From contig JALLLT010000066.1 in the NCBI GenBank assembly GCA_025266875.1, positions 62,001-126,000 of the forward strand: a stretch of 64,000 nt of DNA, given 5' to 3'. Positions 1-13,400 of this stretch are shown piece after piece. Both the position numbers and the translations under genes were made by a program. The notes under the pieces are model-generated. The model saw only the letters and a program-made list of their open reading frames with translations. It had not been told where the DNA came from and did not search any database. Numbering within the stretch: position 1 is the stretch's first letter; the number at the start of each line of letters is the position of its first letter. This DNA comes from Fennellomyces sp. T-0311. Lineage: Eukaryota; Mucoromycota; Mucoromycetes; Mucorales; Lichtheimiaceae.

Positions 1-332
1 CACGAATGTGAAAACATCTTCTGTTTCTTGGAGTCGTCCGTCTATGGACTGTTACCCCATTTTTTGGTATGTATTGTACAGCCTTCGAATGAAGTGCTTC
101 AACATTTTCCTGCTGAGCCGGTAATGCGGACTAGCGGATTTGGGCTACTGTTTTCCAGCGCCTTGGCCACGTTTGGACCGTTTGTATACACTGACTTCGA
201 ATGAAGTGCTGGCTCGGAGCCGTTGTGTGTAGCGAACCATTGCTGGCACTCGCCTCGTCCTTCGTAGCTGCCGTGTTTTAAGACATAGATGCTAAGAGGT
301 CCGGAATATTCCACGGGGAAGGGTAGCGCCAC
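1..332 (-). other. Edge fragment, possible decayed or partial gene with a repeated motif
   Basis: Two minus-strand open frames overlap here. One spans about 99-332 and could start at 332. The other runs from about 112 off the left edge. Both contain a residue pattern ALHSK followed by V or SV, encoded by a 16-bp direct repeat at 83-98 and 195-210 that begins CTTCGAATGAAG. I do not recognise the family. It may be the end of a gene lying mainly outside the window, or a degraded repeat-containing sequence. The rest of 333-1218 shows no convincing gene: it is AT-rich, with short chance frames only, and presumably contains the promoter of the gene at 1219. Confidence 0.25.
83..210. repeat. 16-bp direct repeat, two copies 112 bp apart
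   Basis: The 16 bases at 83-98 recur exactly at 195-210 (CTTCGAATGAAGTGCT). The first 12 bases also contain a partial palindrome. The function is unknown. It may reflect repeated units in the edge fragment. Confidence 0.7.
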
Positions 333-1218
333 TCGTAGGGTGGGATTGTCTGAAGCCGGGACTCATTCTTCATTCCTTCGCTGCGACGGAAAGTACTTTT
401 TAGAGAGCTCCTTGAGATAAAGGGAAATTGGTTTCGCTGACGAACGGAAAGTGTTGTATTGCTGAGTGTTGCTGAACATGTTGAAGGCTGACTTTGCTGA
501 AGGGTTACGATGTGCGAAAATTGAGAGAGTGGGGGTGAAGAAAAAAAAGAAACACAGTTGTTTCAATCCCGGCTGTTCTTTCCTTATAAATAGTGTGACG
601 CATAATCGAACCAATCAACTCGGGTTACCTCTTTGTTGCAACCCATGATTCAAAATATCGAGCAAGGGCTACTCCAAGCTTGTTGCTATAGTAACAAACG
701 GGTTACTATAGCAACTGGTAAAAGTATATGCAATAGCTCGGTCAAATGCTGCTTGCCCTTATGATGAAGACGATTCTCTATTTATAAAGTGCTACAGTAG
801 TCCCGTTCTAGTTTATCTATAGAACCGGATACCGCGGATAAAGCCGCACGCATCACAGCTTTGAAGGAATCATTACATACATGGTAACATATCTCATCAG
901 TGAAAAGTACGTGATTAAACGTTACCATCGTGATAATTTTCTTGTAATTCCTATGTTAGAAAAGCGAAATACATAGATAGCAACATCGAAATCATCATGG
1001 AACAGTTGATAAAACGAGTATGGAGATAGAATATAGCTGTTTCACTGCGATTGCTCTATGCAATATCAACCGATAACGATTCTACATGCCCCAAAACATA
1101 GATCGCAGTAATTTTCGATGAGGTATCGTGGTCTATGCGGTTTCGGGAAGGGTATGACAGCATCTTGCAGCTTGATTTTCCTGCTCTACTTTTATACTAT
1201 ACCTGACGCCTAAAATAA

Positions 1219-2944
1219 ATGGGTAATCAATCGAGCCGTGATCAGCAAAAAGGCGCCGAGGCACTACTCTCAACATGGACACCACAAGAACAAACACGCT
1301 TAAAGGAACGGTATACGGAATTCCTGCGCGCAGGAGATGAGAAGGAACAAGACAACACCATTACGAAATCCATTGCGGTTGAGAAGTTATTGCAAGGCAT
1401 TAAAAATCGTGTTCCTTTCAGCTTTCAGCCGGAACTTGCCATGGCTTTGGGATTGTTTATGAGCGATAACAAGAACACGTCGTTCCATAATTTCCTTAGT
1501 GCTGCGAAAAACATACTACACCAGGACACTGCCCATACATTCTATAAGGTCTACACCTTAGCTTATGAGCGTACCCAATGCACTCTGCAAACATTTGTTG
1601 TGTGGCTCGTACGGACGGCAATCCCGCTATGGTTTGAAGGCAGCGGAATCGCGAAATCTACGGATGATCTATGGCGACAAGACCACGAGGATAGCGTTAT
1701 CCGGTTGGTGAAGTATCTGGTGTATCGTGAGCAGAAGCGGAAAGATCGCCAAAAGAGACGTGAGCAAGAGGAGATGGCGTTTTGGACGGATGGTGATACG
1801 AACAAGGGCAAGGAACAAGCACAAAGAAACGAATGGCATGAACAAGCAACACTAAAGTCGCGGGCAGCCGATGAATCAGCAGTGACGACTTGGATTTCGG
1901 ATACCCCTATTGTCCTAACTCTGTTTCAAATAGCAGCTGGATATGTCTTTTTTGGGAACCGCGTGGAGGAAGATGGTGATACCGTGTACCAAAGTCGTGT
2001 TTCGGGTGCCTTGTCACCAGCTATCCAGAAACCACATGGCGCTCTATTTGGCAAAGGGGAATTCTCAAGGTTATTGACACCCCACGACTACTTTATGTTG
2101 ACGCGCTGCTTGCCTGCCAATGCACGATCATGGTCGACACACGAACGGTCCAAGCGCAAGGTTACCAGCGACTTGGAGCATCAATTAATATTCTCATCAA
2201 GGCGGGATGGAACAAGTTGGCAAGTGTTTGTAAATCGAATTGTCAATCGAGGTGCCGTCTTGTTGGTTTTCAAGGCGAAGGATGGATCCATTTTTGGTGG
2301 CTATGCCGATGAAGAGTGGAAACCAGTGACTGATTGGTACGGCACTTCATCAAACTTCCTGTACCGCATTCGTTATTCACGAGACGGATACGACGACATT
2401 GCGGAAGACCAGCTCACAATGGATGCATGGGACGGCAGTAGAGGGTCCAATGCACATTATCAGTACTTGTGCTGGGGAAAACAAAGTCTGCCGAACGGTA
2501 TGCATAGTGGTAAACTGGTTCCACACCCAAATCTAATCAACTTGGATTTACAGGTCTCGGTATGGGCGGCCAGTTCGATTACGCAGGTCTATGGCTCGAT
2601 TCAGACTTCTTGCATGGACACTCCAAAGCCGGTCCGCTGTGTACGACCTACCAAAGCCCTCAGTTAACCCCTGATGAAAAATTCTTGGTGGATGAAGTTG
2701 AAGGTGAGATCAAACTTCTACGCGTGGGTGGTACTGAATTGTATCCTTGGACGTAGCGTTCCTTGTTCGGCCACTGGTGCGAGATGACGATGATATGATG
2801 GAAGGAGCCGGTGGTGGTGTATTTACCCGAGAGCAAGATATGGAGTTCATGGAAATGGCGGGTAAAAAGATGTATTCGCGCGATTTACCAGATCCTCCAG
2901 ACTTTAGGGATGAAGATAAAAGCGATGAGGAGGCGAAGAATTAA
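1219..2944 (+). CDS. TLDc-domain protein, mEAK-7-like
   Basis: Predicted 538 aa in three exons: 1219-2497, 2554-2703 and 2757-2944. Introns of 56 and 53 bp have GT-AG ends, and the frame closes exactly. The start MGNQSS is a classic N-myristoylation signal (Gly2, Ser at position 6), as in the animal protein mEAK-7, an mTOR-associated lysosomal protein. A TLDc domain covers about residues 290-480, with the FSSRRDGTSW, GGYADEEW and LPNGLGMGGQ segments. The last of these is restored only by splicing the first intron. The C-terminus is acidic. TLDc proteins are linked to V-ATPase regulation, oxidative-stress resistance and TOR signalling; which applies here is inference. It is convergent with the sugar transporter downstream, with about 120 bp between stop codons. 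Confidence 0.85.
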
Positions 2945-3063
2945 GTTTAGCTGTGTGCAAGCAAATATCACAATAAGATCATGCGTCTTGATTATAACTA
3001 CAGTATGTTTATGTGCATGGTTACAGGGTTGGCATTTTTACTGGATAAAAGTACATTTAATAA

Positions 3064-4791
3064 CTAATGCGAAGGGAGAGTATCTTGCTCACTTCTAGTG
3101 GAGCCAAAAACTTCATCCATTTCTTCCAGGGAGCACCCTTTTGTTTCTACAAATGAAGTGTCAAAATAATAATTTGTGAAACCATGTTAAGGTTACCTGG
3201 TATATAGCACGCGAAAAAGAATGAAAGAAATGCCCAGGCTGCAAAGAAGATGTAAGAGCGATAACCGAGTGTGCTTAGCATGGGTGGCGTAACCAATCCA
3301 ATAACAAAGTTGCACATCCAGTGAGCCGAGCTCACCACAGCCACTGCTTGTGCACGAACGTGAAGCGGAAATATTTCGGATGGGTAGACATAGCCCATTG
3401 GACCCCATGAGTATCCAAAACTCGCCATAAAGTAATAAACAAATGCAGCTGCAACCCAGCCTTGCCCGTGCGTTCCAAGAATGACGGCGATTACAACAAG
3501 TGACAGAGTGATGTTGAAGGATCCCAACATGAGCAAAGGTCTGCGACCAATTTTGTCCACAAATAGCACACCAAGGGTTGTCGCACAAAAATGGACAATG
3601 CCTATTACACCTGTAGCAAGCAAAACGGATGTATCGCTGCTTCCATCAACCAAGTTGAACATGACAAACATTTTGGGTGCATAGTAGATGATGGCATTGA
3701 TACCGATAAACTGTATGAAAAACTGTAGTAAGCATGCAATAAGTAGCCGTTTCAGGATATTGAGATCGGTGAACAAATTGATCCAACTGCCGATATATCC
3801 CTGGCGTTCATAGCGAGCATGCACGTCTTTGGTTGCGAGTTTGATGTCCTCCCATTCTTCTTGGACATTGTGGGTGGGTCTACGTCGAAGTCTGGAAAGG
3901 ACATATAGTGCTTCTTCCTCACGGCCCTGGCTGATTAGCCAGCGCGGTGAAAAAGGAAATCCAAGGATACCAAGACCGAGAACAAGACCTAGGACCATCT
4001 GAAAATAGAGGGGAATACGCCACTGTGCTTCACTGTTTATATGTGCAGTGCCGTAATTGAGCCAAAATGATAATAGTTGTCCAAATGTTATCGCCTGTTG
4101 CTGTAACGATACTAGCGATCCACGGATTTCAGGCGGGGCGATCTCGGCGTTGTAAACTGGTCTTTAATGATACGCAGCGTGAGCACTTCTTTATTTGCTT
4201 CATATCAAATTTTACTTACACTATCATCCCTAATCCACCAACACCCATGCCTGTGACAAATCGACCTGCAAATAAATAATCAAGGCTTCTGGCTGCACCT
4301 TGCTAGAAGTTATTTCATTATTTAATGGCACTGACATAACAATGATAGAGGCCTACTTACGACAGCACCACCAACAAGGAATACAATACAGAACACAACA
4401 ATTGCATATTTTCTCGAATATTTGTCGGCAAAATATCCTGAAGAAAGCGATCCTACCCAGGCGCCTAACTCTAAAATAGCCACCATAAATCCATTTTCAG
4501 TTGGTGTCATTGGGAAGCGTTCACGAAATGTCTGTTAACAGATAAGCGTCAACAACGAAACAGTGCTAGGTACTTCTGCCAAGTAATTGTATCCACCTTC
4601 ATTTCTTGAACTCCCGATATCACGCCTTGGTCATATCCAAAAAGTACACCGCCAATGGAAGCAAACAGCGCGGTGGCAAAGGCGTAGCCGTTTTTGACTA
4701 TCCCCCTTATTCCTGACTGCTTATTCTTTCCTTTGTAATGGCCTGCGTCGGCTATTTTTGACTCCAATTCATAAATATTGGGGAGTGGCAT
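3064..4791 (-). CDS. Sugar porter, MFS hexose transporter family
   Basis: About 498 aa in five exons: 4597-4791, 4361-4531, 4220-4302, 3197-4161 and 3064-3146. This is the normal length of the 12-helix sugar porter family. Visible signatures are GYDQGVISG in helix 1, GRFVTGMGVGG, YNAEIAPPEIRG, DKIGRRP between helices 8 and 9, and PETKG near the C-terminus. The usual PESPRW before the central loop reads PFSPRW here, losing the conserved Glu. It should be a plasma-membrane proton-coupled importer of hexose or a related polyol; the substrate cannot be read from sequence. The third intron uses an AAG acceptor (AAAG), because the nearby CAG would break the frame. The first donor is GTGGAT, weaker than its neighbours. 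Confidence 0.88.
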
Positions 4792-5176
4792 AGATACTAA
4801 TATTTTGTATGCAATCGAAAAGAGAATTTGGAATAAGATGCATCAAGAACGAAATTAACGGAAGGCCGTGGTATCTATGTATGCACACAGTTACATATAT
4901 AACATGCGCGATTTCACTTTCAGATATGCATGATATCTGCGCGTGGAGTTGTATCAATAGATGATGTTTTTTGGCAAGCGACAATCTCGTGTCACTCTCA
5001 GAAAATGTCTTTGTTCGGGATACTCATGTACATCCAGCACGAAAGAGTGTTTATCATGGCCATTAGAAAGACAGTTGAAAGTGACACACGTATTAGAAAC
5101 AGGACATCTAAAGATATCGAACTAAATGCATCATAGGCTTTGGGTAGCTACCCCTGGAGTTTATTCTTGTATAAGC

Positions 5177-5640
5177 TTTATATGACGATATTCCTCCTCA
5201 TACGCACCCTAGCTTCACTGAAATTGATGCTGCTATGGCATTCTCCGATATGTACGGTGAAGTGTCGTCGTTTCAAAGGGCCGCATTAAATCACTTTCAC
5301 AAAAATTTCTGGCTCGATGCTGGAAGTATTGACACTAATTCAACCACTCGAGCAGTTTGGTATTATGAATTGTATGGGCCAGCATTCGATAGAATGACAA
5401 GCTTTTCTGGGTACTGTAGATTACCATTACATTAACAAGTACCCTTCTTGGGAGAATGGACGTAGCATTTAATGTTATATTCCATGCCCTTTCTTACATT
5501 GCCAGCTTACCAGAAATCGTTCTTAAATTCCTCACGAAGTCACTGCTGGGATTGTTGAAGCCGTCACAGCCGAATGGAAGACTGGAACTCGTTGGCCCAC
5601 TTCATATCGGATGACTCGCAGTGGAAAAAATAGTAAACGA
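5177..5640 (+). pseudogene. Possible decayed or partial gene, family not recognised
   Basis: After an acceptor-like AAG near 5176, the plus strand reads a protein-like stretch containing PPHTHPSF, MAFSDMYGE, SSFQRAALNHF and RAVWYYELYGPAF, ending near 5410. About 130 bp later another frame reads GIVEAVTAEWKTGTRWP to a stop near 5640. No single intron joins them cleanly, and there is no obvious start exon. Residue composition looks like real coding sequence rather than chance. I read it as a degraded or incompletely modelled gene; I cannot name a family. Confidence 0.35.
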
Positions 5641-6760
5641 AACTAGAAGCATAGTACTCTACCATGTCTCCTGTACGTAGTAATATCAAATAAAACACCG
5701 CTACAGGTACACAACCCCACCCCCACTACATACACATAGATTTTATTTTTAAAAAGTACAATTACACATAAGAAGCAAGTAGACAAATGTACCGCGGTAG
5801 TGTGTTCGTAAGCACTATTGAGTACTTGAAGTAAATTAAAAAAACAATATGATACTTATCCAACTGTTCTTCCTTGGACTATGGGAAATGCAATATAGTT
5901 TTACATACCATGGGTGTTTCTGTAAGCGAGGGAAAGAAGAAACCGATTACTTGTAAGCACGTAACATATGGAGGACACGCATGTAAGCCTACTAAGTAAC
6001 ACTTCATATGTACTTCTTGTTAATCATGATAAAACCTACGTACATCCTTAGCTTGATGCTTCCATATTCAAACTGTAAAACTGGCGGATGATGCGGTCTG
6101 TCCTAATAGATCAATCCCATAATTATACCACTTTGTGAAGGGGCACACAGCTCCATATGACCATACATTTCCATAGTTTAGGGATACATAAATTGATACT
6201 GCCACATATTTTTATCTATCTTACGTCACGTAGCTTGATATTATGACTTATCACATATATAGTTGATCGCTGCTTGATAGGATGGCGGGAAAGAAAAAAG
6301 CCAGCTAGCGAGTTTCTCTGGCATACTGCAGGACTCATATACAAATAAATGAACGAAGGAAGGAAGAAAGCTGCAGAAGGTAATCTCATCATCGAAGCGG
6401 GCTTTGTAAATGCGCAGACAAACGTGCAAACACGACGTAATGTGCAACGCGTCGATGGTATGGCTAGCCATTTCAAGCATAGAAACTAAAAGAAGATCAA
6501 AGCAAAAGGTTAATCACCACCGACCGACCACCGCTTTCTTATTTTTCATACAATAAACAAGAAGGGCAATTAATTCTTACGTATACATCGTTGAAAAATG
6601 TAGTTTCGATTAATCAAGACAGTAGAAAGGCTTTGCTTCGCTATACCATTAGATTTGGTGCTAAATACTCAATAAGGACGCTGAGTTTCATTTTTGCATG
6701 ATGAAAGGCAATTGTCATCATACCGATGTCATGGTGACTTACCCATGTCCAAGCATAACA

Positions 6761-6767
6761 TATAAAA
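6761..6767 (+). promoter_or_regulatory. TATA box of the HSP20 gene
   Basis: TATAAAA lies 67-73 bp upstream of the HSP20 start codon, a normal fungal distance. I did not find a clear array of GAA/TTC heat-shock units in the correct 5-bp phase. Confidence 0.6.
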
Positions 6768-6833
6768 GGTCACGGTGTTCCAACCCCAATCAAACAACAA
6801 TCATCTATCCACATTTATATCTATTAAACGAAC

Positions 6834-7280
6834 ATGTCTTTGATCAACTGGGGTAACGGAAGTGAAGGGCTTGACCGTCGTTTCAACAATGTGCTTGAGC
6901 GTTTCTTTGACTCGCCCCGCGCCCGCTCGCTCGCCGAACGCTTTGACACGAGTATCAACCCATCCATCGAGGTGACCGAGAATGACAACGAATTCAACGT
7001 GCATGCGGAATTGCCTGGCATGAAGAAGGAGGACATCAACGTCGACATTAACAACGACTCGCTCACGTTCAGTGGTGAAAGCAAGGCTCACAACGACTAC
7101 AAGGATGAGAATGTACGATACTCTGAGCGGCGCTACGGCCACTTCTCGCGCACGGTGCCAGTACCGGAGAATGTGGACAAGGACAAGATCACGGCGTCGT
7201 TTAAAGACGGTGTGCTGGACCTGAAGATGCCCAAGTCGGCGCACTCCACGTCCAAGGCCAAGAAGATCAGCGTTAATTGA
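6834..7280 (+). CDS. Small heat-shock protein, HSP20/alpha-crystallin family
   Basis: Intronless, 148 aa, typical of cytosolic class I-like small HSPs. Such proteins are ATP-independent holdases that bind unfolding clients as oligomers. The alpha-crystallin domain spans about residues 40-140. It contains VHAELPGMKKEDI, the FSRTVPVPENVD strand region and the GVLDLKMPK motif near the end. The lack of introns, unusual in this window, is common for heat-induced genes because splicing fails in heat shock. A TATA box lies about 70 bp upstream. Codon use is more GC-rich than the flanking DNA, consistent with strong expression. It converges on the RasGAP gene, with about 145 bp between stops. Confidence 0.95.
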   Translation: MSLINWGNGSEGLDRRFNNVLERFFDSPRARSLAERFDTSINPSIEVTENDNEFNVHAELPGMKKEDINVDINNDSLTFSGESKAHNDYKDENVRYSERRYGHFSRTVPVPENVDKDKITASFKDGVLDLKMPKSAHSTSKAKKISVN

Positions 7281-7425
7281 AATAAGCATCAATAAAAACT
7301 ATTTATTTTGTATACAGATATGGAAATCTAAACGTTCCGGATCGCATTATTGGGAGAAGAAAGGGAAGAGGGTGTTACTTACAGAAATACAGAGGAGTAG
7401 AATGGGAGGGGATATGATATAAGCA

Positions 7426-10400
7426 CTATGCGATAATTTTTTCGACAATCTCACTAGCAAGTTTGGCGTTCTGCAGAACGTTGGTTGCAGCAGCTCCAAA
7501 CGTCGGGTCACCCAAAGCAGTGAAGCCCAGTTCTTCCAGTAACATCTTTTGGCTGCGTCGATTCTTAGCATCACCGAACACCGGATCCGAACATGCCGTA
7601 ACCAGGATCGACTTGACCGACTCAATGATAGGCTGCGTCTGGCTGCTCACCACTATCTGGTTCATCTTTGGAAGGAGCGTGTCGTACACCAGCGCAAACA
7701 CTTCAGGCATGCCTACAGCCGCCTCGGCCAGCAAGCCATAGATAAACAATCGCTCGGATTCATTGTCGGCCGAGTTGAGCTGCGTGGCCAATAATGAGAT
7801 CAACAGCAAGGCGGTGGTGTTGTCGGGTATATCGAGGCGGTCAAAGATGCCGTAGTAAAAGCTGCTGTTGTTCTTGGTGCTGTTGGCGTCGTAGAACATG
7901 GAGTCCATCTCGTCGATTCCATCCAGTCCGGCGATCCGTAGCAGCTCCTTTAGCGCCTCATTCTTGGCGGCAATTGGCAATAAGCCCGCCACATAGCCTA
8001 GCGTTCTTGCCTCAATCACATCGTCGCTGCTGCCTGTGGGCGTTTGCTTGCACTCAATATCCAAAAACGTCGTCAAGCCTTGATAGATCGTATCCTTGGC
8101 ATTGCTATGGCGAAGCCCTTTCATGAATGTGCCTGCAATCGCAAACGAGAAATGGCTTTCAAAGTTGACGCCACACAAGAGATCCAGCTGCCGTGCCACG
8201 TCTGCCATTGGTTCGCGCGCCGCGATTAACACGTCTACGACAGTGTCTCCTACAAAGAATTCATCCGCGTCGAGCGCTCGCAGCACCGCTTGCAAGAGCT
8301 CAATTGCCATCACAAAAATCGGGCTGTGGTTGACCTGAACCAATGCTACGGCTACCCAGAATAGCTGCAGCAGGTACCTTGAATCACCTGGCAGACTTTC
8401 GACAATGTTCTTGAGACACATCATGATGCTGAGTACCAAGTTCGGATCCGATTCGTTGAAAATGGCCAAAGCACCACGCAGTGCCACCAGAATCTGGTAC
8501 AGTAAATCATCATCGATTTCCTCGCGACCAAGACAGCCTAGCACGACAAACGCACGTGGTTGGATGGCAGGGTTGAACTGGAACGCAGTGCTAGCCACCA
8601 AACTCATCCATCGTGCACGCCATGCATTCGCTACGTCGATTGAGGGTGCACCGCAGTGCAATACTTCCAAGAGTTGGTTGACGATTGTCTCCAGAGATGC
8701 CAGTTGGATGGGCTCGGTGATATCGTTGAGCGTGTCCGAGTTGATGGTGAATGCGTTGGCATGCGGTTTGAGCAGACCAAACAGAAGACGCGACTTAGAG
8801 TCCGACAGTTCGGTGAGCATCAACTGCAGCTTCTTGACGTTGGTTTCGTTAAGAGGCATGGATGTGCACAGGGACTGGATCATGTTGACAACGAGACCAT
8901 GCACAGACGCACGGATCATGGTAGGACCAACGCCGACGACCAATGACACGATGTGGAACATTTCAGGCACATAGCTCTTGACTGGACCTCGGTTGTTGAA
9001 TGACAGCATCAGAACAAACCGTACGAGCACTGCGATTTCTGTCCACGTAGGATGGTCCGTCAACATGCGCGTGGGTTTAAACGATGTCTTTTGCAGCACC
9101 TTGCGCAGGCGTGAGATTACTTTGCCCCGTACTGCAACGTTGGACAATGTGACGAACGTATCGGCCATGGCTTCGGCTTGCGTTGACCCAACACCGTGCT
9201 GGTTCGAGAACAGAATGAACGAGTCGAGAACCGTATTTAAGATATCGTCCACCTTGCCGATCGTTTTCCAGATCTTGGCTTGAACAAGTTTATACATCTA
9301 CAACCATGGCGATCAATACCTGATTCTATCATCTGCTTTGCGAGCACTTACATCCGTACGAGCAACGGTGAGATCAATCAACAGCCGAAGCACTTCCTTG
9401 GTCTTGGTCACATCTTCTGCAGAGCCGCGACAGAATAGAGCCAAGTTGGGCAGCCATGGTGCCATATAATCCAAGCATAGATAACGTAATGGCTCATTCG
9501 ACTTGTTGAAACCCACAAAGCACTCGCTCAAGAACTCGAGCGTGAACCCAGGTTCGGTTGCAGCCAGTTTCTCACTGATGTTGACGATGAATGAGCTGCT
9601 GTTGGCTGGCAAGCACAAGTCCTTGGCATCAAGCAGCTGCTTGCCCACATCAAAATTGAATGTCATGCTAAGCGAGTACAACAGATTATATGCCGCAAGA
9701 CGCAAGCTTGGATCGTCGCTGCCAATATTTAATAACGCCATGTTTAGCAGGCGACCAGGGACATCGTTGGGCCGAATGGTTCGTTCAGAGAGGTTGGTCG
9801 GTTTGGACATTTCGTATCGTCGCTTGTTGTGACGGACAGCGCCGGCCAAAGTATCGCGTTTCGGTGACGAAAACGTGATCTGCGATTTACCCTTGTTGTA
9901 CTTGAAGCTGAACTCGTTGGAACCTTCATCGCGTCCATGCTGACCACCGAGTGTGATGTCTTCAATTTCAGATACATGGAATACGTCGTTGGTCACCGCA
10001 CTGATGTTATACAGCAATTCCTGCTTTCGCACAGTCATGACCTGAACGTACTCCGCACCAACCTTGACAGTGACAGGCACTTGGGCTTTAAACTGGGATA
10101 TCCGGTTGACGGGGAAGAAGACTGCGCTGGGTTCTGTCTCCAGACTGGTTGTGGACTTGGGCAGGCGGATTTCAGATGGGCTGATATGTTCCTGTAGCTC
10201 CACCAAGGTCACAGCGAACGAGATGCGTTTAGTAATCTTGTGCGTCACAGGTCGCGGCAACTTCTTGATGTATTTGCGCAGGTACGAGTTGGGGTTGTAG
10301 ATGTGAATCATGGCAACGTTATCGTACATATCGAACGGCAGCAGCTGCAGCAGCTGACTGATCCATTGACTAGGGATTTCATTGGATGCACCGAACTGTG

Positions 10401-13400
10401 TCAGATCAAGCACCAATTCGCACGATTTGGTAGCTACTCTCTCCAATGTCTATGACGCGCCATTTTAGCATTTTCTCTCATAAGCTCGAATAGAAAAGGT
10501 TACCTGAAGGATGAAGTAGGTCAACAACTCGAAATCGATGCTGTCAGCAATGACATTGCGCAGAATCATGTAAAACACTGGACGTCCGCCTTTGGAAATG
10601 CCACCTTCGTAAAAGATATTCTTGGCCACGATGCTCTCCACACTGCGGTGGCTGTTTCGACGCATAAACTCGGCATATAGCTGGTTGGCAGCGGCAAACT
10701 TGTAGCTACGCATGCCACTAAACTCCTGCTTGGGTATCTCCGGTGGTCGACCGAGCTGAGCCAACAAATTGGCAAACTTGTCAAACGTACGCTTCCACTG
10801 TGCCATTGAGTCCTGATCATTGAACTGCCGCAACCGCCGTGTTGCCAAATCACGCGAGATGCGTTCCATGTTATCAGCCAACACACGATGCAACAACGCG
10901 TAATCCTTGTCATCCATATGTCGCATATCAACAATCATGGCATCGTCTGCCGGTGTAGCTGGAGGCACTTTGGAGATTTCGCGCAAGAAGCTCGTCACCT
11001 TGTAAATGTTGCTGGTCAAAAAGTCGTTCAAGCCAATCATGTATGTTTCCTTGGCACCAAACAAGACATTGTTGGCCAGGTTCTGGATAACCTTGGTGAC
11101 GATCAGGTGACCACGTCGCATTTCGCGAGAGGTAGTGACACTGTTCTTGACCAAGCCCTCCGATTCAGGTGCAACGAGGGCAGGGCAGAAGAAACGCAAA
11201 AACACGAATGCACCCAATGCAGTGTGCATGGCTTCGGGAAATCGTTTCAGAACCGAGCTCAGGATACATTGACACACTTCCCGGAAGATGCGTGGTGCTT
11301 CGCCAGCTGATACGCAAATGGCATTGAGAAACAGTTCTGTAGCGCTGACAACATTCTGTGTGTTTTTGGCAACGTCTTCGCCCGGCCCAGCCTTGGATGG
11401 ATCCAGTTCGAACGTCCTTTCTTCGGCTGGTTTTTCAGCCAGCTTTTGGAACGCAGGCTGGAGCACAGATCGTACGTAGTCGGCACCGTAGTTCTTGGCG
11501 AACACCGAGAGAAGACGTGTCGCAATGCTAGTTTTACGGAACAGATCTGTTTCGCTTGCTATATAATCACAGTAATCAGTATCATATCCGGTGGTTACAC
11601 GCTCTACACCTACTAGTATTATTGACTTCTTTTTCGATGACGGCTTCGAGCAAAACAAGCGTCTTGTTGCGTGATGCAAAACATGCCAAAAGCACGTTTG
11701 CGACCTCGTCAATGTCAGACGATGGGCACACGTCGCACAGTGACAATGCAATATTCAGATCAAACTCAACAAGCATCTAATTGGGCAAAAGCATCAGAAC
11801 ACGAGCTCGTTGGATAATGCCAGACGCAAACAAACTTACATCCACCAACTTCTCGTAGCGATCAGTCATGACAGTTTCTGCCAAAGTTTCAAACTCTGTG
11901 CCTTGGTTCAGAATATTCGTCAGCACTTGCATGAACGCAGTACGCGTCCGGCTATCTTCGTGATAGCCCATCGAAAGCGAGTACTTTAGACCAGCGTCCA
12001 CATTGGCACTGAGAAGATTGGACAGTGCCAAAATCGTATAATTTTTGAGTGGCGCCAATGCTGTTGCACTTTCCTTGTTCTACGATGGCGTCAGACAAAC
12101 AAACAAAACCAGGAACAAAACAAACAAACCTTATTGACAAGCATGATTTCCTGACGAGTAGCATTGGATGGCGTCGATTCGATCTCTGAGATTCTGCATC
12201 GGTTCAAAAGCTTCAGGAAGAACGTAAAGTAGCGGTAAAAAATTCTGCTCTTGATCTGCGTAGAGTCGGTCTCGTGGACAGGTTCGGAGGGCTGCAAGGG
12301 CAGTTGGTGCAACAGCACTTCGATAGTCTTGAGGCATGCCAGATCCAAATCTCGCTGCAATTTTTCGGTCTGCGAGTCGTTGTTCAGTGGCGAGCTCTCG
12401 GGCTTCAACGCGAAATCAGAAGTCCATTCGACAATGATCTCCAAGAGCTTGTTGCGCAGGCGGAATTCCTGGCGCAGAGTGATTCTGTCCTTGCGAATCA
12501 TCAATACCTCGCAGAGCTGGCACATTTTGATCTTAATCTTCATTGATTGCTGATTGCTGCCCAACTTGTTCAGGTATTGCGCATACTGGCTGATCAACCC
12601 GCTAAAGTCAACTGTGAAGAGATTGTCGACCGTATCGTCCATGCGATCTAATACCAGCTTGAGCACCGAGATGGCCTGTTCGACGAACAGCGTGTATCGT
12701 GGACTACAAATGGGATCGTGGTCGGCACCAAAACATTTGGCCAGCGTATTCTCCAAATGTCTAAACATGATCGGATAGAGCGTGGGCGACAGGTCTGTGC
12801 CTAGAATCTCGCGAACCCATTCGCGGACAATCACATTGTCACAGATCAACAGTTCGACCATCTCCATGACAAACTTGTCGACCATGGCAGCAGACTCTGT
12901 TGGTGCAGAAATACGACGGTACGGTGATTCGGCGACGGATGGGACACCGCGAACATTCTTGGGCATGGCAGGTGACGTAGGTGACGTAGGTGAGGTCGTT
13001 GATGCGTCTGCCATCAAGCATACACCACCAAGGGATGCAAGGAAACCGGCATAGTTTTGCCATTCAGAACTGCGATCATCGTCAATGCCATCCATCCGTG
13101 TTGTGCTGACCATTGTTGCGGATGAAGTACTAGTATTGATGGACGAGGCACCGCTGGTACTGTTGGTACGCATTGCGTTGTTGCGCAACTTATCGTGCCA
13201 TGGTGCACTCTTTTGTTTCACGTCGACCACTTCTTCCCTAGGTTCTTCGTACGCGCGAACCATTGATGGCGTCATGTACTTCCAACGTTTCCATGCCTCC
13301 TCCCAAGCTGCTAGGTTGCCTGGTGCGTAATGCGACATCATGCGCAAAAGACGTCGAATCCGTTTCTGCTGGGATTTGCGGCCGGCGATAATGCCTGTAC

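Larger units (their letters stand above)
4792..6833. other. Gene-poor interval between transporter and HSP20
   Basis: About 2 kb with no gene I can model confidently. It includes the transporter promoter (minus), a possible decayed plus-strand gene at 5177-5640, and the HSP20 promoter. The rest (about 5650-6480) is AT-rich, with short chance frames. Confidence 0.6.

Noticed and set aside
6540..6760. Heat-shock elements upstream of HSP20
   Set aside because: GAA and TTC triplets occur, but not in the required 5-bp alternating spacing.
8405..8974. 189-codon plus-strand frame inside the RasGAP gene
   Set aside because: It lies antisense to conserved neurofibromin exon sequence and is a shadow of it.
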